A program made the position numbers and the translations under genes. Below, piece by piece: positions 7,078-10,672 of a stretch of 10,672 nt of DNA. The stretch is from assembly GCA_035310125.1 (NCBI GenBank), contig DATGEP010000344.1, positions 1-10,672 on the forward strand, in the 5' to 3' direction. This DNA is from DATGEP01 sp035310125 (GTDB taxonomy: Bacteria; Chloroflexota; Ktedonobacteria; Ktedonobacterales; JADMIN01). The stretch's first letter is position 1. Each line of letters opens with the position of its first letter. The notes under the pieces are model-generated. The model ran no database searches. It worked only from the letters and a program-made list of their open reading frames with translations, and was not told the DNA's origin.

Positions 7078-7300
7078 GGACGCCGTGTCCTTGCTCACGG
7101 CAGCACTGCTGGCGTGCGGTCGCGGCGACTATGCCGCCGCGCGCTCAGTACCATGAGGCACTGACACTAGCCCGGGAGGTCCGCGACGTTTGCGTGGTCT
7201 GGCATGCGCTGAGCGCGTTGTCGCTTGTGACCCTGGCCAGGGCGATCTGGCAACCGCACGGGCGATGGCATATGAGGGCCTGAATCTGAACGCTGACCCG
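7078..7300 (+). pseudogene. Frameshifted TPR fragment of an NB-ARC/LuxR-type regulator
   Basis: Plus-strand pieces read as tetratricopeptide repeats of the same regulator class, but in alternating frames. LLACGRGDYAAARS is in one frame (to about 7155), YHEALTLAREV with WHALSALSLVTLA in the next (about 7145-7240), and GDLATARAMAYEGLNLN back in the first (about 7240-7295). The typical TPR spacing of small and alanine residues is visible across the joins. At least two frameshifts make this a decayed pseudogene. It points in the opposite direction to the winged-helix fragment just to its left, so the two cannot be parts of one undisturbed gene. Confidence 0.6.
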
Positions 7301-7385
7301 AAGCCCAGCTCACCGTCGTGCGAGCGGACTTTGAGCCCTGCCTGCGAAATTACGCCATCGCAAGCGTTTGGACTAGGGCAGACTC

Positions 7386-7640
7386 ATGGAACTGATTATC
7401 TTCGTCGGCGCGTTGTGCATTGTGGGTGTTCTTGCGAACCACTTTGGACATGACAGTCGACCGCCCGCCCCGTCAAAGGAACAGGACCTGGCCAACCTCG
7501 GCCTGAGCTGGCGAAGCTCAGATCCGCCTGGTGAGAATACCCTCACACGCCACGATGTGCGCCATGCGCCAGCTCGATGGCGGAGCTGGATCCGAACTAT
7601 TGCCGCTGCCCGACATTTTCGCGAGGAGAGCGCCCGATGA
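7386..7640 (+). CDS. Small membrane protein of unknown function
   Basis: An 84-residue hypothetical protein. Residues 2-18 (ELIIFVGALCIVGVLAN) form one hydrophobic helix that should anchor it in the membrane. It is followed by HFGHDSR and SKEQDLANLGLSW, a pattern I associate with short membrane proteins of uncharacterised function, possibly linked to mobile DNA. The remainder is basic and rich in Arg and His. Its TGA overlaps the ATG of the next ORF (ATGA at 7637-7640), which argues that the full frame is real and not chance. A perfect 7-bp inverted repeat lies inside it (7503-7521). The ribosome binding site is weak (AGGGCAG region). It is surrounded by gene fragments, so it may itself be a remnant. 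Confidence 0.45.
   Translation: MELIIFVGALCIVGVLANHFGHDSRPPAPSKEQDLANLGLSWRSSDPPGENTLTRHDVRHAPARWRSWIRTIAAARHFREESAR
7623..7630 (+). promoter_or_regulatory. Strong ribosome binding site for the ORF starting at 7637
   Basis: GAGGAGAG ends six bases before the ATG at 7637, which overlaps the stop of the preceding ORF as ATGA. It is one of the best Shine-Dalgarno matches in the window and supports a genuine translation start here, in a region otherwise full of decayed genes. Confidence 0.5.
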
Positions 7641-7726
7641 TCAACAGGCTTGTAGAGGTCGGCCCCGAGCAGCGCCAACTTCTCGACGAGCGGGTGCCCG
7701 GCGCCTTTATGCATGCGGGTGGCTGA
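7637..7726 (+). CDS. Very short ORF (29 aa), possible 5' part of a frameshifted gene
   Basis: The product reads MINRLVEVGPEQ and then QLLDERVPGAF before a stop at 7724-7726. It has the best start context in this region (GAGGAGAG, six-base spacing, ATGA overlap). The same frame is open upstream to an ATG at 7577, giving a 49-residue version, but that start lacks a ribosome binding site. Because it ends inside the start of the next ORF, a single-base shift would join the two into a protein of about 120 residues. I do not recognise either part. Confidence 0.3.
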   Translation: MINRLVEVGPEQRQLLDERVPGAFMHAGG

Positions 7727-8015
7727 TACGGACACGGTATTCGCGCAAGTACTGGTGGCGCTGCAGCAGCCGCACTTGCTGCAAGACGATGCCATGCGGA
7801 TCGGCCAGCCAGTGCTGGTCGCGATGGGCGCTGACAGCCCGAGCATGCGGCCGGTTTTCAAGCATGCGCTGTGGATGGCCGAGCATCTTCCGGGATCTTC
7901 CATGGATCACTTGGTGCGCATCGCATTAGCTCGACGGGACTATGCCTCGCTGGCGCGAGCCGCCGTCAGATTAGGCCCCACTCGCAATACCTGCATAGAG
8001 CGCCAACGCCGCTGA
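7713..8015 (+). CDS. Hypothetical protein, possible 3' part of a frameshifted gene
   Basis: A 100-residue ORF with mostly G/C third positions, like the real genes here. Its composition is plausible for a helical protein (VFAQVLVALQQPHLL, PVLVAMGADSPSMRPV, SSMDHLVRIALARRDYASL). It overlaps the preceding ORF by 14 nt and has no ribosome binding site of its own. It may be translated by coupling, or may be the displaced remainder of the gene that starts at 7637. There is no signal peptide or clear membrane segment. I do not recognise a family. Confidence 0.35.
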   Translation: MRVADTDTVFAQVLVALQQPHLLQDDAMRIGQPVLVAMGADSPSMRPVFKHALWMAEHLPGSSMDHLVRIALARRDYASLARAAVRLGPTRNTCIERQRR

Positions 8016-8143
8016 CCTGCGTCTACAGACTTTTCAACGCGTTGGTGACGCCAAGAGCAGCGCAGAGAGCGCCTTGGCTCACGTCTGCCGCTGCACTGGC
8101 TTTCAGGCCGAGGACCGCACGAAGTAGTCCAGAGGATCTGTGC

Positions 8144-8500
8144 GTCATCAAGGGCATCACCCCGAATCGCGCTTCGCGATCCGCGAGCCGTTCGCCCAGC
8201 TGGCCACCATCGCAGACGTCGACTCGTGGCTTAGACACATGGGCTCGGCAAAGCTGATGCCCGCCGCGTTCGCGAGGCGCATGGCCATGATGCCGCCCGG
8301 CTGGTTCGCGAGAACCCGTATCGGCTCGCCGATGACATCCACGGCATCGGCTTTCTGACAGCCGACAGCCGTCGAGCGAATGGCTGGTCCCCTCTGCACA
8401 ATCTGCTGGTGCAGCAGCTCCCAGGCATCCGCCGTGGACTGCATGGCCAAGATGCGGCGAGCGGTGACGGACCACGAGGAACTCGTCCACCCAGGACCGA
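8144..8500 (+). pseudogene. Decayed fragment of a RecD2-like DNA helicase (N-terminal helix-hairpin-helix region)
   Basis: Pieces of the RecD2/RecD-like helicase N-terminus appear in order but in different frames. VIKGITPNRA is at about 8144-8173, EPFAQLATIADVDSWL in a second frame to about 8235, and LGKADARRVREAHGHDAA followed by LVRENPYRLADDIHGIGFLTAD in a third frame from 8244 to about 8360. The ENPYRL-DDI-GIGF-TAD block is characteristic of the helix-hairpin-helix part of RecD2, upstream of the helicase motifs. Beyond it, HNLLVQQL and DHEELVHPG could be further shifted remnants of the next segment. No Walker motifs are present. At least two frameshifts and the missing ends make it non-functional. 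Confidence 0.6.
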
Positions 8501-8665
8501 TGGCGAGTGAGCGGCGCGCACCCCAAGCAGCACACGTGGGCCGACGGCCATGCCCGGGCCGGTCAGCGACAGTGCGATCGTGGTCCGTACCTTCAACCGA
8601 ATCTCTTCGACAACCGGACGGATGGAACGACCTTGGTCGCCGTGCAGCGCACTCCATTCAGTTGT

Positions 8666-8776
8666 CGTCGATACCGTGCAGCGAGCCAGGAGCTCAGCTA
8701 CGCCGACTTCTTGCACGGTTTACTCGAGGAGGAGAGCGTGGCGCGAGCCATCGCTGCCACCCAGTGCGTGACATAG
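8666..8776 (+). pseudogene. Possible IS21 helper (IstB-like) N-terminal fragment
   Basis: The residues RRYRAASQELSYADFLHGLL followed by EEESVAR match the N-terminal region of IstB-type ATPases (family wording LSY-x-(D/E)FL-x-LLE-x-E). The frame then stops at 8774-8776, long before the P-loop. The upstream part of the same frame is not convincingly IstB. If correct, this is the debris of a second insertion sequence, next to the RecD2 fragment. The match is short, so the call is moderate. Confidence 0.4.
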
Positions 8777-8859
8777 GCAAGCTATGGTTCCACGAGCGCT
8801 CTCTATTGGTGATAGCGGTCGAATTCCGACAACACTGTTCTATCGGTGTTCAGGCTGGC

Positions 8860-9987
8860 TTAGCGGCTCAGATGGCGTCTCACGACCTCGTCGTTCAGCA
8901 CGAGTCCTAGCCCGGGTCCGGACGGCGGGGTGATATAGCCGTCGACCAAGGTGATCGGCTCATCGAACAGCTCGCCATGCAGCGGGCCAACGTTAAATTC
9001 CTGCATCATGAAGTTTGTCGAGCACGAGTCGAGCTGAATGGCGGCCGCAGCCGCGATCGGACCGACAAACATGTGTGGCGCGATCAGCGCATGGTGGGCC
9101 TCGGCAATCGCGGCGATCTTCTTCGCCTCGAGAATACCGCCGCACTGTCCTACGTCGACCTGGATGATCCCGGCCGCCTGCTTCTCGATCAGGCTGGCGA
9201 ACTCGTACTTCGTCGCCAGGCGCTCACCGGACGCGATCGGAATACTGGTCTGGGACGCGACTCGGGCCATCTCGTCCACCATTTCCGGCGGAACAGGTTC
9301 TTCGAACCACATAGGCTCGTACTCTTCGAACACTTTTGCGGCGCGAATTGCGCCGGCGGTGCTGAATTGGCCGTGTGTACCGATCGCGACTTCGAGCTCG
9401 TCTCCGACGGCCTCGCGGATGTAGCGAAAGATACTTGCCGCATGCTTCAGGTCCTTGAGCGGAATGTCCCGCGGGAGTGGAAACAAGGGCATGAAGGGAT
9501 CAATTTTGCACGCCGAGAATCCGGCCTCGACGAGCTGCCGCGCGATGTCACCTGCTTTCGCTGGGTTCTCCCAGACACCTTCGGACGGCATATACGCGTA
9601 GGCGCGCAGCTTCTCGTGGCATCGACCGCCAAGCAGGTTGTAGATCGGCTGGTTGGTGGCCTTGCCAACGATGTCCCAGAGCGCCATCTCGATCGCCGAA
9701 ATCGCCGGCGTCGAGTCCATGCTCGGGTGACGAAAGTCGTGCTGCAGCGCGAACATCCGTTGCCACATTTTCTCGATGTGGAACGGGTTTTGTCCGATGA
9801 CGAATTGCTCGGCCAGACTCTTGAGCAGCGAGATCTGAGGTCGGAGATCGCTTGCGTTGCCACTGACGCGTTCGCCCAACCCGACGATGCCCTCATCGGT
9901 CATGAGCGCGATGAAGAGGAACTTGCGGCCCCCGGCATACTTCGGGACGTTGTCGACGACGAGCGTGTCAATAGCGGTCACTCTCAC
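8860..9987 (-). CDS. Mandelate racemase/muconate lactonizing enzyme family protein (enolase superfamily)
   Basis: A 375-residue protein with the full two-domain architecture: an N-terminal capping domain (about 1-125) and a TIM-barrel. It is closest in layout to D-galactonate dehydratase-like members. Lys161 lies in ACKIDPF at the K-x-(K/D) position. Glu229 (WFEEP), Glu255 (SGERL) and His305 (APHMF) occupy the other metal and base positions with exactly the DgoD spacing. The first metal ligand, normally Asp in D-x-H, is Gly203 here (G-T-H205). Members with IGTHGQ at this place exist to my knowledge, so this is probably a distinct subgroup with unknown chemistry. The GTG at 9987 is chosen because GAGG lies six bases upstream and MRVTAIDTLVV is a normal family N-terminus; a TTG at 10026 would add 13 residues. 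Probably acts on a sugar acid; cytoplasmic. Confidence 0.93.
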   Translation of the reverse strand: MRVTAIDTLVVDNVPKYAGGRKFLFIALMTDEGIVGLGERVSGNASDLRPQISLLKSLAEQFVIGQNPFHIEKMWQRMFALQHDFRHPSMDSTPAISAIEMALWDIVGKATNQPIYNLLGGRCHEKLRAYAYMPSEGVWENPAKAGDIARQLVEAGFSACKIDPFMPLFPLPRDIPLKDLKHAASIFRYIREAVGDELEVAIGTHGQFSTAGAIRAAKVFEEYEPMWFEEPVPPEMVDEMARVASQTSIPIASGERLATKYEFASLIEKQAAGIIQVDVGQCGGILEAKKIAAIAEAHHALIAPHMFVGPIAAAAAIQLDSCSTNFMMQEFNVGPLHGELFDEPITLVDGYITPPSGPGLGLVLNDEVVRRHLSR

Positions 9988-10672
9988 GGGTTGCCTCACA
10001 CGAAGCGGCGGGTAGTGTGGTGCCAATCGCCATCAAAAGCTTATGCGAGATCCGACCAGGGGACCTGGGGACTTCGCGGTCGGCCACGTCCAGATAGCGC
10101 GTCCCGCCTCGGCCAGGGCTTTTGATGGCTATCCGTAAGGCCGGGAAATATAGCGACCGCGCCCGCGGCTCTGATGAGCTGCGGCCAGGGTTGCGGCCGT
10201 CATACGGCGGGCTCGATCCTGGTCGTGCCACCACCTCGTCGCCCGTGTCGCGGGCCGTGCCGCTCGCCGTGCAATCTGTGTCACGGTCGTTGGCGGATCG
10301 GCATGGGAGCCGGGGTGGCTGCGTAGCCGCACCGAGAGTGTGACGCGCTCCCCGTTGAGTTACGCCAGTTCGCGAGCGAGCGCCTTGGGATCATAGCCTT
10401 TGTTCGAACATACACATCCAAATGGCTGTCTACCTGGTGAAGTACCCGCAGATCAGGATCACTTACGATGATAAGCTCCTCGATCCCGCAGCGATCGTCG
10501 ACTCGTGATCGCGCGACACGGGCTGTGGAAGAGAATTGCGCGACAGTCAAACGTGATGGAAGCGTAAGCCAATGTCCAGGATCAAGGCCCCGGAACATCC
10601 GGGGCGTCAGCGCGCCAAGCTTCAACCCCCTGACCCGCACGTCGGTGGAGACAGCAAAGGGCGGACCTCGGT
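9988..10672. other. 685-base stretch with no supported gene
   Basis: No ORF here has a recognisable product. The longest, minus strand 10281-10640 (119 codons, GTG start), contains the coding-like stretch GIEELIIVSDPDLRVLHQ but no known motif and no clear ribosome binding site. A short plus-strand frame (10422-10508) opposite it reads MAVYLVKYPQIRITYDDKLL, so neither strand is decisive. A plus-strand ATG at 10572 preceded by GGAAG could begin a gene running off the window. A perfect 7-bp GC hairpin with an AACAT loop lies at 10587-10605 without a T-run. The region should contain the promoter of the minus-strand enolase-superfamily gene, but I found no convincing one. Confidence 0.45.
10029..10129. 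repeat. 12-bp perfect inverted repeat flanking a 77-base spacer
   Basis: GCCATCAAAAGC at 10029-10040 is repeated exactly in inverse orientation as GCTTTTGATGGC at 10118-10129. The left arm is 41 bases upstream of the GTG of the enolase-superfamily gene, in its leader. It could be a pair of operator half-sites or the ends of a small mobile remnant. No such pair is seen at the other promoters in the window. Confidence 0.55.

Noticed and set aside
7503..7521. 7-bp inverted repeat CTGAGCT/AGCTCAG as a terminator or regulatory site
   Set aside because: It lies within a plausible small ORF and has no T-run. A stem of this length can occur by chance.
8231..8716. 161-codon minus-strand ORF containing VVEEIRLKVRTTIALSLTGPG
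   Set aside because: The middle part looks coding-like, but no family is recognised and it overlaps the RecD2-like plus-strand remnant. Too weak to call.
8977..10125. 382-codon plus-strand ORF opposite the enolase-superfamily gene
   Set aside because: Long only because it is antisense to a high-GC gene. The minus strand carries the conserved family motifs.
10587..10605. Perfect 7-bp GC hairpin as an intrinsic terminator
   Set aside because: No T-run follows on either strand and no gene is clearly placed to end there.
1..10672. CRISPR array, tRNA, rRNA or toxin-antitoxin module
   Set aside because: No regularly spaced repeats, no tRNA-like cloverleaf with CCA-type end and no rRNA signature were seen by eye. 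No ORF pair has toxin-antitoxin motifs.

Overview
High-GC bacterial DNA whose intact genes look like a soil or environmental Chloroflexota (inference). The main clue is the substrate-binding lipoprotein: an SRRNFL Tat motif, a VAAC lipobox and a long Ala/Pro/Ser linker. Frequent GTG and TTG starts and a generalist set of sugar and sugar-acid genes fit this. No rRNA, tRNA or phylogenetic marker gene is present, so the placement is tentative.

Layout. (1) 1-382 is the right end of an IS1380-family insertion sequence with the last 123 residues of its transposase. It ends in a CTAG target and interrupts a nuclease-like gene remnant (383-750). That remnant also carries a pair of tandem hairpins with identical loops (533-588). 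(2) 935-5128 is a compact plus-strand operon: an alpha/beta hydrolase of the hormone-sensitive-lipase type, a Tat/lipobox sugar-binding protein and two CUT1-type permeases. The last three genes overlap by 4 nt at each junction. No ATPase gene is in the operon. (3) 5125-6175 is a convergent Gfo/Idh/MocA oxidoreductase with one frameshift in its last quarter. (4) 6278-6805 is the first half of a DppD/OppD-type peptide-transporter ATPase, cut off just before Walker B.

(5) About 6790-8860 is a gene graveyard. It holds an inverted winged-helix piece of an NB-ARC/LuxR-type regulator and a frameshifted TPR piece of the same kind of regulator in the opposite orientation. It also holds a fragmentary RecD2-like helicase piece and an IstB-like tail. 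In the middle is a small ORF cluster (7386-8015) that still has an ATGA overlap and a strong ribosome binding site. (6) 8860-9987, minus strand, is an intact mandelate racemase/muconate lactonizing enzyme family protein. Its first metal-ligand aspartate is replaced by glycine. (7) 9988-10672 has no gene I can support, only a 12-bp inverted repeat upstream of the enolase-superfamily gene and a GC hairpin near the window end.

Together the intact genes suggest uptake and breakdown of a carbohydrate-derived compound. The hydrolase could remove an ester, the ABC transporter would import the sugar, and the oxidoreductase and enolase-superfamily protein would act on the sugar or sugar acid. The substrate cannot be read from the sequence. 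I see no CRISPR array, toxin-antitoxin pair or recognisable new defence system. The most unusual items are the twin hairpins, the mosaic junction at about 6800, the ATGA-coupled small ORFs and the active-site substitution in the enolase-superfamily protein.
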